Shown: positions 1 through 8,054, counted from the first letter of the stretch. The stretch: DNA of 12,256 nt from Porticoccaceae bacterium (GCA_028822945.1 JAPKCN010000037.1:1-12256); one strand, 5' to 3'. Program-made: numbers and translations. Notes: generated by a model not told the origin, from the letters alone.

Positions 1-1
1 G

Positions 2-679
2 GATCGCGCGGTATTTGAAGATCTACTCTATCAAAACGTCGCTCCAGCAGGCGGACAGGCAGACGCTCAGTCCGAGACACCTACCGGGTTGATGCTCGGT
101 ACCGGTACGCGGGTTGTCGCGACCGAAAAATTACATGCCCAAGGCAATATTATCCAAACCGAGAACTCGATGGATGTATCTGTTTCTGGCGACGGCTACT
201 TTGCTATTCAGCAGGCGGATGGCACGCTGGCATACACCCGGGACGGAGCCTTTAAAATGTCGTCTACTGGCCAGTTGGTAACTCATGGAGGCGAGGTACT
301 GACGCCCGCCATCACCATCCCCCAAAACGCTGCCGGAATCACTATCGGCCGAGATGGTACAGTGACAGTAGAGCTTGCGAATGGCGGTGGCGCTACACAG
401 GTAGGACAAATTCAGGTCAGCAGGTTCATCAATAACTCGGGGCTGTCGCCCATGGGTCGAAACCTAATGAAAGAGTCGGTTGCCAGTGGTGCGCCGATCG
501 TGAGTATCCCCGGCGCTGACGGCGCCGGCATGTTGATGCAGGGAGCTCTCGAGGCGTCTAACGTTAACGTGGTCGAAGAAATGGTTAACATGATCGAGAC
601 CCAGCGCGCTTACGAAGTTAACTCTAAGGCGATTTCTGCAGCTGACGGCATGCTGCGATTCCTCAACAATAACCTATAG
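2..679 (+). CDS. flgG: FlgG, flagellar distal rod protein (5' partial)
   Basis: Structural protein of the distal (outer) rod, which passes through the periplasm between the proximal rod and the hook. The reading frame is open from base 2, so the start lies outside the window. The first visible residues (DRAVFEDLLYQ) align with about residue 37 of E. coli FlgG (260 aa), so about 36 residues are missing and 225 are visible. Family hallmarks seen: GTGTRVVATEKLHAQGN, then MDVSVSGDGYFAIQ and LAYTRDGAFK in the middle, PAITIP and ITIGRDGTV, and the conserved C-terminal helix SNVNVVEEMVNMIETQRAYE ending in SKAISAADGML. An internal TTG/ATG near position 89 is not a real start because homology continues upstream of it. 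It is followed after 10 bp by flgH, consistent with one operon. Identity is very secure. Confidence 0.97.
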   Translation, partial: DRAVFEDLLYQNVAPAGGQADAQSETPTGLMLGTGTRVVATEKLHAQGNIIQTENSMDVSVSGDGYFAIQQADGTLAYTRDGAFKMSSTGQLVTHGGEVLTPAITIPQNAAGITIGRDGTVTVELANGGGATQVGQIQVSRFINNSGLSPMGRNLMKESVASGAPIVSIPGADGAGMLMQGALEASNVNVVEEMVNMIETQRAYEVNSKAISAADGMLRFLNNNL

Positions 680-689
680 GTTTGAAGTC

Positions 690-1397
690 ATGTTTCAGCT
701 GAAACTAGTTGTTAGCTTGTTTTTGTCAGCGCTGTTAGTCGGTTGTGCGACAGAGCCGCGTATGATGCCAAGTGCCGATTTTGCGCCGGTCATGCCGATT
801 CCCGAGGCCAGAAATGAGCAGGTAACGGGTGCTATATTTAGCAGCGGACGAGGACTTTTTGGTACCCACCGAGTCTATCAGCCCAATAACATGAAAGTTG
901 GCGACCTTGTAACGGTCGAGTTTACTGAAAGTATGAGAGCCGGTCGGTCGGGTGAGTTGAAAACTTCGCGTGAATCTGAGAATGATGTGTTGACTACCGA
1001 CATTGTTAAGCGAGCCGCTGCCGCACTAGGCGTCGGCGGAGGCTTGGCCGCTGGATTGTCTGCAGATCAGGTTAACAAGGCGAGTATCACCAACGATGGT
1101 TCGGGCAGCGCAAGTCAAACGCAGAATTTGGCTGGAAAAGTAACCGCCATGGTTGTGGAGATTTTCGCCAACGGTAACATGATGATCGTCGGTGAGAAGC
1201 AGCTAGCTTTTACTGAAGGCAGCGAGTTTGTTCGGATTAAGGGTATCATCCGACCGGCAGATATTCAGCCGAATAATACCGTATTGTCAGATCGCATCGC
1301 CAACGCGCAAATTTCCTACCGTGGCGATGGTGAGTTGAGTAGCGTCAGCAAGAACGGCTGGGGCACTAAGTTGCTTTACAACCTGTGGCCCTTTTAG
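690..1397 (+). CDS. flgH: FlgH, flagellar L-ring lipoprotein
   Basis: Forms the L ring, the outer-membrane bushing around the rod. The 235-aa length is normal for the family. The N-terminus is a lipoprotein signal: a hydrophobic stretch (LVVSLFLSALLVG) ending in the lipobox LVGC with the acylated Cys at residue 19. The mature part shows the L-ring motifs SGRGLFGTHRVYQPNNMKVG followed by DLVTVEFTES, a Gly/Ala/Ser-rich central segment (about residues 105 to 145), GKVTAMVVEIFANGNMMIVG, and the C-terminal block RIKGIIRPADI, NTVLSDRIANAQISY and GWGTKLLYNLWPF. The start at 690 follows the flgG stop by 10 bp; the only ribosome-site candidate is a weak GAAG just upstream. Position between flgG and flgI matches the usual gene order. 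Secure. Confidence 0.97.
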   Translation: MFQLKLVVSLFLSALLVGCATEPRMMPSADFAPVMPIPEARNEQVTGAIFSSGRGLFGTHRVYQPNNMKVGDLVTVEFTESMRAGRSGELKTSRESENDVLTTDIVKRAAAALGVGGGLAAGLSADQVNKASITNDGSGSASQTQNLAGKVTAMVVEIFANGNMMIVGEKQLAFTEGSEFVRIKGIIRPADIQPNNTVLSDRIANAQISYRGDGELSSVSKNGWGTKLLYNLWPF

Positions 1398-1404
1398 GGT
1401 AGCT

Positions 1405-1410
1405 GGAGAG
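1405..1410 (+). promoter_or_regulatory. Ribosome binding site that decides the flgI start
   Basis: GGAGAG lies directly against an ATG at 1411 with no spacer and 6 bases before a second in-frame ATG at 1417. A spacing of zero is unworkable, so the second ATG is the likelier start of flgI. Confidence 0.7.
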
Positions 1411-1416
1411 ATGTTA

Positions 1417-2568
1417 ATGAGAAAATTTACAACCCTGTTGTGTCTTTTGGCGATGTTTCATACAACTGTATTCGCGGATAGAATTAAGGACTTAACAACG
1501 GTCGCTGGCGTCCGCTCGAACCAGATTGTTGGGTTTGGGTTGGTGGTCGGTTTGGCGGGTACGGGCGATGGCAAGGATTTAAAGATCTCAGCGCAAGTCT
1601 TGCGCACGACGCTATCTGGTCTCGGGATCAGCATCGACGGCCCGATCAGTGATTTCGACATCGGCGATCAGGTGGCTTCGACTGCATTTGGCGCTGCTGG
1701 CGGAGAGCTTAAGTTAGAAAATGTTGCGGGTGTGATGGTGACTGGAGAGCTACCTCCATTTGCTAAGCCGGGTCAGCGCGTCGACATTAATGTGTCGGCG
1801 ATCGGCGTGGCAGAGTCGCTGCGCGGTGGTGTCCTAGTAATGACCGAGATGCGTGGTGTGGACGGTGAAGTCTATGCGCTTGCGCAGGGGCCATTGACAG
1901 TGACGGGACTGACGGCAAATGCTGCCGGAGCGAGTGTGCAAGTCGGTGTTCCTACCGCGGGACGTATTCCCAACGGTGCCATGGTCGAGCGTATGGTTCC
2001 TAATCCGTTTGAAGATTCAGATCACATTGTTTTGAATGTCCGGGAGTTCGACTTTTCCACCTCTTATGCAGTCGCGAATGCGATAAACGATAATTTCGGC
2101 GCTGGCACAGCCAGCTCCATCGACGGCGTCTCAATAGCCATACAAGCACCTCGCGATCGCTCGCAACGCGTTGCTTTTGTGAGCATGGTTGAAAATCTTC
2201 AAGTGGTTCCAGGCGAGCCGCCGGCGCGTGTGGTAATCAATTCGCGCACTGGTACTGCGGTCATTAACCGCAACGTGAGGGTTTCTGCAGTGGCGGTCAC
2301 ACACGGTACCATTTCGGTGAGTATTTCAGCGACTAACGAGGTGAGTCAACCTGGCGCGCTCGGCGGCGGCAACACCGCTGGGGTACAAAACGCGACAATA
2401 AAATTCTCCAAGGGTACGAACAAAATGGTGATGTTCCAGCCAGGAGTTGACCTGCGAGAAATTGTCAACGCGATTAACCAGGTAGGTGCTTCACCATCGT
2501 CAGTTATAGCGATTTTAGAAGCTATGAAAACCTCTGGTAGTCTGCGTGCTGAGTTGGTGATTATTTAA
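1417..2568 (+). CDS. flgI: FlgI, flagellar P-ring protein
   Basis: Periplasmic protein that forms the P ring, the bushing around the rod at the peptidoglycan layer. From the preferred ATG the product is 383 aa; an ATG two codons earlier (1411) gives 385 aa but leaves no spacer after the ribosome site. A Sec signal peptide is evident: MRKF, a hydrophobic core (LLCLLAMFHTTV), then FA before DRIKDL, the conserved mature N-terminus. Family motifs follow: VAGVRSNQIVGFGLVVGLAG with TGDG, SAIGVAESLRGGVLVMTEM, GVPTAGRIPNGAMVER, and ARVVINSRTGTAVINRNVRV. The C-terminal LREIVNAINQVGASPSSVIA and ILEAMKTSGSLRAELVII are typical. It sits between flgH and flgJ and ends one base before the flgJ start, suggesting translational coupling. 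Secure. Confidence 0.97.
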   Translation: MRKFTTLLCLLAMFHTTVFADRIKDLTTVAGVRSNQIVGFGLVVGLAGTGDGKDLKISAQVLRTTLSGLGISIDGPISDFDIGDQVASTAFGAAGGELKLENVAGVMVTGELPPFAKPGQRVDINVSAIGVAESLRGGVLVMTEMRGVDGEVYALAQGPLTVTGLTANAAGASVQVGVPTAGRIPNGAMVERMVPNPFEDSDHIVLNVREFDFSTSYAVANAINDNFGAGTASSIDGVSIAIQAPRDRSQRVAFVSMVENLQVVPGEPPARVVINSRTGTAVINRNVRVSAVAVTHGTISVSISATNEVSQPGALGGGNTAGVQNATIKFSKGTNKMVMFQPGVDLREIVNAINQVGASPSSVIAILEAMKTSGSLRAELVII

Positions 2569-2569
2569 T

Positions 2570-3010
2570 ATGGAAAATTTTAAAGTCTCATCTCAGTCTT
2601 ACCACGATTTTGCTGGGCTCGGCGAGCTCAAAGCTAGGGTAAAGAACGACGATAAAGGCGCGGCGCGTGAGGTCGGCCAGAAGTTTGAGGCGATGTTTAT
2701 CCAGATGATGCTGAAGTCGGTTCGTGATGCTAATGAGCCTTTAAAGAGCGACTTAATGAGCTCCCAGGCACAGGATACTTTTGAAGAGATGTATCACCAG
2801 GAATTGGCTCAAGAGATGTCACAGCGCGGCGTGTTCGGTCTCGCCGAGTGGTTGACCGACACGATTCAACAGCAGACCGGTAATATTAAAGCGATTGACA
2901 GCTATCAGCAGGCATCGTCAATGCCGGTAAATTCAGCTGTCGAACAGCGTGTTATGCCGATTGAACAGGCCAAGCGCAGTTTTGCGACAAATGTCCAGGA
3001 TATTAAGTAA
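2570..3010 (+). CDS. flgJ: FlgJ, rod-capping protein, single-domain form without muramidase
   Basis: Rod cap (scaffold) that guides polymerisation of the rod in the periplasm. The 146-aa product carries the rod-binding domain at about residues 30 to 105, with VGQKFEAMFIQMMLKSVRDA, FEEMYHQELAQEMSQ and the GVFGLAEWL segment. E. coli FlgJ is 313 aa because a C-terminal glucosaminidase/muramidase domain follows; here the gene stops after a short Gln-rich tail. There is no sign of a frameshifted remnant: the 55 bp to flgK are too short, and flgK starts cleanly. Single-domain FlgJ proteins are known in several proteobacteria, where a separate lytic enzyme opens the peptidoglycan. The ATG is one base after the flgI stop and has no clear ribosome site, so translation probably depends on coupling to flgI. 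Confidence 0.93.
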   Translation: MENFKVSSQSYHDFAGLGELKARVKNDDKGAAREVGQKFEAMFIQMMLKSVRDANEPLKSDLMSSQAQDTFEEMYHQELAQEMSQRGVFGLAEWLTDTIQQQTGNIKAIDSYQQASSMPVNSAVEQRVMPIEQAKRSFATNVQDIK

Positions 3011-3012
3011 TG

Positions 3013-3035
3013 TATGTACGCAAATTGTTATGTAC
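3013..3035 (+). repeat. Short direct repeat TATGTAC in the flgJ-flgK gap
   Basis: TATGTAC occurs at 3013-3019 and again at 3029-3035, a 16-base period, in the 55-bp gap between flgJ and flgK. It could be a regulator site or chance; no convincing sigma28 or sigma54 promoter accompanies it. A weak ribosome site (AGGT, 3055-3058) lies 7 bases before the flgK ATG. Confidence 0.3.
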
Positions 3036-3065
3036 CGCTCGCATGCAAACCGTTAGGTCAGTGCT

Positions 3066-6000
3066 ATGAGTGATATGTTTTCCATTGGCGCAAATGCGAT
3101 ACAACAGTACCGCCATTCACTGACAACTGTCAGTAACAATATCGCCAATTTAAATACCGAGGGTTATTCGCGGCAAATCTCCAACGTGTCTGAGTCTGCG
3201 CCGGTCGAAAAAGGCAATATATTTCTTGGCACTGGCGCGCGTCTAGAGGGTGTAGTGCGCTCCTATGACCAGTTCACAGAGAGTAGCTTGCGAAACAGCA
3301 ACAGCGACCTAGAGACCCAACAACCGCAGGTCGGCTACGCCAACCGCATTATCGACTTGATGGGCTCTCAGACTGCTGGTCTCTCTAGTGCTTTGGATCA
3401 GTTTTTTGCCAGTGCTGCCGAATTGAGTGTCGACCCCGCATCGGTGACCACACGGGGCGGATTTTTACGTGACGCCGATGTCCTTGCTTCGCGCTTTCGC
3501 GAGTTGGCAGGAGGCCTCTCGGGGATTGAAGCCGAGACACGCGCCGAACTCAACCAGCAAGTAGCTACCATGAATACGCTGACTGAGCAGATGGTTTTGG
3601 TCAATAAACAACTGGCGCGCAAGAGTACGGCTCAAAAGCAACCGCCGGGCTTACTCGATCAGCGCGACGCAATCCTAAGAGATATGTCTGCGGTTACGCG
3701 AGTGCACGTCACTGAGCAAACGTCTGGTCAGGTATTGGTGCGATTGGGCAGCAGCGGCGGTACGTCGCTAGTAGCAGACACGGGCGCGACCATGTTAGGC
3801 GTTGAGTATTCTGAAAGCGACCCTGGCAGGGTCGATCTGATTTCTAATCCATATGGCGATCCACAGGTCACAAGCTCGGTTAGCAGCGGGGCGCTGGGTG
3901 GTTTGATGAACGTTCGCAGCCAGACGTTGAGTCCGGCAATGGACAGCTTTGACCGACTTGCTCAGACCCTAGTAAAAGAGGTCAACGAAATACACGCGGG
4001 TGGTTTGGATGCCTACGGCAAGCGTGGCAAAGAATTGTTCAAGGTCGAGGCGATCTTTGAGGTGTCAGCGCCCACCATAGCCGGCGATGTAGATGTTGAG
4101 ATCGCGGTGGCAGATCCGGATGCATTTAAATATGCGCCCTTTGAAATGCAGTACATGGCAACTGACAAGGTCTGGAAAATCCAAGACAAGGTCAGCGGCG
4201 CAGTGAGCTTTTCTCCTCCGGGCGTTTCGGTAGTCGAGCACGCTGGGTTGACGCTAAGCTTTGATGGCAAGCTCAGCGACGGCGACACATTCTTTATTGA
4301 TCCAAAGATGCGTCCAGCGGCAGGCATGCAGATGGTTCAGACCGACCCCATGTCGATAGCGGCCGCGGCTCTGATGCGTGTTGTGCCAGCTAACAATAAC
4401 GTCGGCGATGCCAAGGGCAATATCAGTTTTGATCAAACCCTTGAGTTCGAGGGCTTTCAGTTTGGTAAGAGCGTTACCCAGCTGATCAATAATCCGAATG
4501 CAATCTCCGATAGCAATGTGATCGGTAATAATATTCAGCCGGCGTTCGTAATCCCGCGTGGCGTGGCAGATGTGTCACTGCTAATGGACATACCCAAGGA
4601 TAGTAATTTACAGCTTCAGGTAATGACCCACGAGGGCGTACACGTATTGGGGCATGCCATCGACAGCGACACCCAGGCGGGTATGCTCTCGCTCGACGGT
4701 GGCTTTCGCGACGGCAGTCAATATAGCAGTTCCTATCTCAATGCCGAGGGTGACAACGCCTACCTCAACATGGGCTTGACCTATGGTTATCTGGCCAACA
4801 GCAGCACCCAAACAAGCTACCAAAACAATGCCGCTGGTACTGGCCTCGACGTGGTCAATGCGGCGATTCCGGCAAATGCCTACAGTGAACGTGTCTCACT
4901 GACCGATAATACCGCGGCCAGCTCGGTCGATATTATTAGCAACGGCGCGTTAAAGCTGAACGGCCATTCGCTTGGCGCGCTTACGCTGTCAGCTGGCATG
5001 AAGAGCTCAGCGGCGGCAATGGCCACGTGGATTAATAGCTCAGTCGCCACCAAGGCCGGTGTGACACAACCGACCACGCTAACGGCCAAGGCGACTGACT
5101 TAGATTACAATTCGTTAGTGTCAATTAATGGCACCACGATCGCCCACGGCAGTCCAGCACCGGCATCGGCCAGTGATCTGGCAACGCTTATCAATGCCCA
5201 GAGTTCGACTACCAATGTAACGGCGTCCGCTACTGCGCTTGGGGGGGTGACCCTTACCAATGCCAGCGGTTATTCCGGCCAGCCGATTGTTCTAGGTAAT
5301 CCAGACGACACATCGGACACTAACGGCTTGGGGCAGGCAAACAAAACCTACACCAGCATTGGCGTTACCGCGGTGGCAACTAATTTCATTAACTCTAACA
5401 AGGCCCAATTTAATTTTGCGGAAAGCGTAAGCATCAATGGCACCACGATCAGCGGCAACTACACAGCAGATCCGAGTGCGGTTGGTTTAGCGGCACTCAT
5501 CAACGCGCATACCGCTGCCACAAAAGTAGTGGCGACCGCGAACACCAACGGTAGCCTTTCCCTATCCAATTCGGTCGGTTATGAAGGCGAGAATATTGAG
5601 CTTGGCAACCCAGGTAGTTCATCGACTACCAATGCCCTCGGCCAGTTAAATAAAGTGTATACCGGTAGTCTCAATATGAGCAGTGACGACAAGGTGAGGT
5701 TTACCTTCGGTGCCAATGGCATGCCGTCGGATCTTGCCGAGCTCGGGCTGCGGACGGGTCTCTATGTTGATGGCTCGGTGTCAGAAGATCTCGCAGTATT
5801 TGTGGCTGGCGAAGGTGTGGCCTCGATATCTGCGGGATTCACTGAGCAAAAATTGGACGCCAGTAGAGAGCGCCAGAAAGACGCGCCGTTTATGGTGTCG
5901 TTTACCTCGGGCTCTGAGTACATCATCACGGATACCCGCAGTGCTACCGTGGTTGCGACGCGCGAATTCGTGCCAGGTGACGACATCACCTATCAGAATT

Positions 6001-6383
6001 TCACGCTTGCTTTGGATTCTCAGCCGGTTATCGGCGATACCTTCAAAATCGAAGAGAACATTGACGGCGTGGGCAATAATGGCAATATTTTGTTGATGGT
6101 AGATTTGCAAAATAAGCCAGTGGTTGACGGTTATCAAACTATTAGCGATGCCTATATTGATGTGGTTAGTACCGTTGGCAATAAAGCTACCTTGAGCAGA
6201 ATCTCGCAGGAGGCGTTGCAGGTCGTTTACGACCAGGCAGTCGAGTCTCGAGATGCAATATCGGGCGTGAGCTTGGATAAAGAAGCCGCAGATTTGATTC
6301 GGTTTCAACAGGCCTATCAGGCCTCGGCACAGGTCATTCAGGTGGCTTCAAAATTATTTGATTCAATACTAGGGCTGAGATAA
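3066..6383 (+). CDS. flgK: FlgK, hook-associated protein 1, greatly enlarged
   Basis: First junction protein between hook and filament, exported by the flagellar type III apparatus. At 1105 aa it is about twice E. coli FlgK (547 aa). The N-terminal D0/D1 part is conventional (FSIGANAIQQYRHSLTTVSN with NIANLNTEGYSRQ, then PGLLDQRDAILRDMSAV near residues 195 to 215), as is the C-terminus (DAISGVSLDKEAADLIRFQQ, then AYQASAQVIQVASKLFDSIL). The extra mass lies between about residues 340 and 1000. It contains a module ending GDTFFIDP (358-413), an LQLQVMTHEGVHVLG segment, three flagellin IN-type motifs (about 629-676, 686-763, 789-866) and a second module ending GDTFKIEE (941-997). It has no signal peptide, as expected for this export route. 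The start follows a weak AGGT site. It is followed after 13 bp by flgL. Identity is secure; the function of the insert is unknown but it is expected to be exposed on the filament surface. Confidence 0.96.
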   Translation: MSDMFSIGANAIQQYRHSLTTVSNNIANLNTEGYSRQISNVSESAPVEKGNIFLGTGARLEGVVRSYDQFTESSLRNSNSDLETQQPQVGYANRIIDLMGSQTAGLSSALDQFFASAAELSVDPASVTTRGGFLRDADVLASRFRELAGGLSGIEAETRAELNQQVATMNTLTEQMVLVNKQLARKSTAQKQPPGLLDQRDAILRDMSAVTRVHVTEQTSGQVLVRLGSSGGTSLVADTGATMLGVEYSESDPGRVDLISNPYGDPQVTSSVSSGALGGLMNVRSQTLSPAMDSFDRLAQTLVKEVNEIHAGGLDAYGKRGKELFKVEAIFEVSAPTIAGDVDVEIAVADPDAFKYAPFEMQYMATDKVWKIQDKVSGAVSFSPPGVSVVEHAGLTLSFDGKLSDGDTFFIDPKMRPAAGMQMVQTDPMSIAAAALMRVVPANNNVGDAKGNISFDQTLEFEGFQFGKSVTQLINNPNAISDSNVIGNNIQPAFVIPRGVADVSLLMDIPKDSNLQLQVMTHEGVHVLGHAIDSDTQAGMLSLDGGFRDGSQYSSSYLNAEGDNAYLNMGLTYGYLANSSTQTSYQNNAAGTGLDVVNAAIPANAYSERVSLTDNTAASSVDIISNGALKLNGHSLGALTLSAGMKSSAAAMATWINSSVATKAGVTQPTTLTAKATDLDYNSLVSINGTTIAHGSPAPASASDLATLINAQSSTTNVTASATALGGVTLTNASGYSGQPIVLGNPDDTSDTNGLGQANKTYTSIGVTAVATNFINSNKAQFNFAESVSINGTTISGNYTADPSAVGLAALINAHTAATKVVATANTNGSLSLSNSVGYEGENIELGNPGSSSTTNALGQLNKVYTGSLNMSSDDKVRFTFGANGMPSDLAELGLRTGLYVDGSVSEDLAVFVAGEGVASISAGFTEQKLDASRERQKDAPFMVSFTSGSEYIITDTRSATVVATREFVPGDDITYQNFTLALDSQPVIGDTFKIEENIDGVGNNGNILLMVDLQNKPVVDGYQTISDAYIDVVSTVGNKATLSRISQEALQVVYDQAVESRDAISGVSLDKEAADLIRFQQAYQASAQVIQVASKLFDSILGLR
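4137..4304 (+). repeat. FlgK internal module A ending in GDTF
   Basis: Residues 358 to 413 of FlgK begin PFEMQY and end LTLSFDGKLSDGDTFFIDP. They resemble residues 941 to 997 (PFMVSF to FTLALDSQPVIGDTFKIEE) in spacing and in the GDTF end. The pair flanks the large insert and looks like a duplicated beta-domain. Confidence 0.6.
5121..5354 (+). repeat. FlgK tandem repeat copy 1 (flagellin IN-type)
   Basis: Encodes FlgK residues 686 to 763. It starts SINGTTI, has LATLINAQ in the middle and ends LGNP...LGQANKTYT. It aligns without gaps to copy 2 exactly 309 bases (103 residues) downstream, with about half of 78 positions identical by eye. A 15-base block (AATGGCACCACGATC, 5127-5141) is identical in DNA to 5436-5450. 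Confidence 0.85.
5430..5663 (+). repeat. FlgK tandem repeat copy 2 (flagellin IN-type)
   Basis: Encodes FlgK residues 789 to 866: SINGTTI, LAALINAH, SVGYEGENIELGNP and LGQLNKVYT. It is the partner of copy 1. A further degenerate half copy lies upstream at about residues 629-676 (LKLNGHSL then MATWINSS), which lacks the second half of the unit. Confidence 0.85.
5886..6056 (+). repeat. FlgK internal module B ending in GDTF
   Basis: FlgK residues 941 to 997, the second of two related segments (see 4137-4304). It lies just before the conserved NNGNILLMVDLQ segment that leads into the C-terminal assembly helices. Confidence 0.6.
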
Positions 6384-6389
6384 GGGGAG
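6384..6389 (+). promoter_or_regulatory. Strong ribosome binding site for flgL
   Basis: GGGGAG starts immediately after the flgK stop codon and lies 7 bases before the flgL ATG. It is the clearest Shine-Dalgarno site of the flagellar block. Confidence 0.8.
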
Positions 6390-6396
6390 CCTTACT

Positions 6397-8040
6397 ATGC
6401 AGATTTCTACAGCGCAAATGTTTGCCCGCGGCGTCGAGCAAATGAGTGATCAAAAGACTAAAGTCACTGAGATGCAAGCCAAGCTTAGTACTGGCAAGCA
6501 GATCATCAATCCCAGCGACGATGCGGAAAAGGCTGGCACCATTCAGCGTATAAAAACTGCTGCAGGGCGCCAAGACAGCTATGAGAAAACTCTCAACTCG
6601 ATGAATGATCGACTGGCTACAGAGGATGCGGCGCTGCGCTCTATCGACAACGTCATGCAGCGAGTGCGTATACTGGCAGTGCAAGCGAGTAGTGACGCTA
6701 CATCTCCGGCTGACAAAAAGATTCTCGCTGTCGAGGTGGAATCTCTGCGTGGCGAGTTGTTGAGCTTGACCAATATTCAGGACAGTACCGGCAATTATGT
6801 GTTCTCAGGTTCGAAGATGCGCACCGCGCCTTACCAAGCAGACTCTTCTGGTGCCGTGACCTATCAGGGCGATAACAATATTATGGAGGTCAACGTCTCC
6901 GATCAGCGCCGTATGTCGGTCAATCGGCCCGGTAATGACGTGTTTATTCCAGTGCTTCGAGATTCGGTGGATCTTGAAGGTGCACAAGCAAGCTTTAGTG
7001 TCGACCCCATGGCGGCGCGCTATTCGTTCACTCCACCGACCGGTGCCAGCGATGCGCTCACGTTAAGTGACGGCACTACCACCCTGAACATACCTGTTCC
7101 GGTAGCTGGCGTGTCCGGTGTAGCGGCCAGCTATAACGTAGCAATTTCGGACGCCACAGCTCTGGGTACTACGACAACTTTCTCCGACGGCACCAACGTC
7201 GTGACACTTGCGTCTGTGCCTGCAGATTTGGCGGCTGCGGCGGCACAAATCAACGACACATCAAACATGACGACCGGCTCTGCACTACTTTTTACCGCAT
7301 CGGTAAATGATGCAGCTAACGGGCTGAAGTTTACCTACAATATTACGGGAGTAGTTTCCACGGCCCCGACTGGTACGAACACCGCCAGCGCCACTGTGAC
7401 GAATCCCATAGCAGGCGTAACGGCGGTAACCGATGTCAACGGCGGAGCGGCGTATTCGTCAGCGGCGCAGATGCTGACTGAAATACGCCAAGCTGCTAAT
7501 TATGACGCACTCGATTATACCGTTCAGCTGGATTCGAGCAGCAGTAAACTGGTGTTTGACGCCAAAACCTCGGGCGCCAAGACTATTAGTAATGTTCCGG
7601 CATTCAGCCAGTCGGTGAGTACCGATTCGGCCAGGGCAGAAATACAGCGAGGCGTCACCGGTGTGGTTGACCCCGCGTCGGTTAATCGCACGTCGGGACC
7701 AGAGCGGATAGGCTTCTTTACGGTGATTGAGGATTTTATGATTGCCCTAGATACCAATGATGGCGATGGCGCCAGACGTGCTCTTAAAGAGGTTTCGCTG
7801 ATGACAGATAATTTATCTCTGTCGATGGCAAATGTTGGTGGGCGTATGAACGAAATACAATCCCAGTTCGATGTGCTTTCGGATACCAAGATACGGTTCG
7901 CGGCAATGCTATCTCTGGAGGAAGACCTCGACTACGCCAAAGCGGTGTCGGACCTGACTGCAGAGATGCTGTCACTGGAGGCGGGACAGGCAACGTTCGC
8001 AAAGATTTCACAGATGAATCTATTTGATTATATTCGCTGA
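6397..8040 (+). CDS. flgL: FlgL, hook-associated protein 3, enlarged
   Basis: Second junction protein, placed between FlgK and the flagellin filament. The N-terminus (MQISTAQMFARGVEQM, LSTGKQIINPSDDAEKAGTI) and the C-terminus (FDVLSDTKIRFAAMLSLEED, LDYAKAVSDLTAEMLSLEAG, QATFAKISQMNLFDYI) are the flagellin-like D0/D1 assembly regions; GNYVFSGSKMRTAPY near residue 130 is a typical FlgL marker. The protein is 547 aa against 317 in E. coli. The excess lies at about residues 209 to 430, a low-complexity Thr/Ala/Ser/Val-rich, probably beta-rich segment. It has two IN-like stretches (AAAAAQIND near 285, MLTEIRQAANYD near 363). Conventional sequence resumes at GFFTVIEDFMIALDTND near residue 439. It follows flgK by 13 bp with a strong ribosome site. 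Identity is secure; the role of the insert is unknown. Confidence 0.96.
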   Translation: MQISTAQMFARGVEQMSDQKTKVTEMQAKLSTGKQIINPSDDAEKAGTIQRIKTAAGRQDSYEKTLNSMNDRLATEDAALRSIDNVMQRVRILAVQASSDATSPADKKILAVEVESLRGELLSLTNIQDSTGNYVFSGSKMRTAPYQADSSGAVTYQGDNNIMEVNVSDQRRMSVNRPGNDVFIPVLRDSVDLEGAQASFSVDPMAARYSFTPPTGASDALTLSDGTTTLNIPVPVAGVSGVAASYNVAISDATALGTTTTFSDGTNVVTLASVPADLAAAAAQINDTSNMTTGSALLFTASVNDAANGLKFTYNITGVVSTAPTGTNTASATVTNPIAGVTAVTDVNGGAAYSSAAQMLTEIRQAANYDALDYTVQLDSSSSKLVFDAKTSGAKTISNVPAFSQSVSTDSARAEIQRGVTGVVDPASVNRTSGPERIGFFTVIEDFMIALDTNDGDGARRALKEVSLMTDNLSLSMANVGGRMNEIQSQFDVLSDTKIRFAAMLSLEEDLDYAKAVSDLTAEMLSLEAGQATFAKISQMNLFDYIR

Positions 8041-8054
8041 TCGGGTATGGCTAA

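Noticed and set aside
2887..2930. Possible sigma28 promoter before flgK (TAAAGCGA and GCCGGTAA)
   Set aside because: Both boxes resemble the consensus, but they are 28 bases apart instead of about 11, and they lie inside flgJ.
5710..6096. 128-aa + strand frame overlapping flgK in another phase
   Set aside because: FlgK coding continues through it with conserved sequence; no start signal of its own. Not evidence of a frameshift.
5781..6308. 175-aa open frame on the minus strand inside flgK
   Set aside because: It lies opposite well-conserved FlgK C-terminal coding sequence, has no recognisable domain and no ribosome site that I can see. It is a shadow of the real gene.
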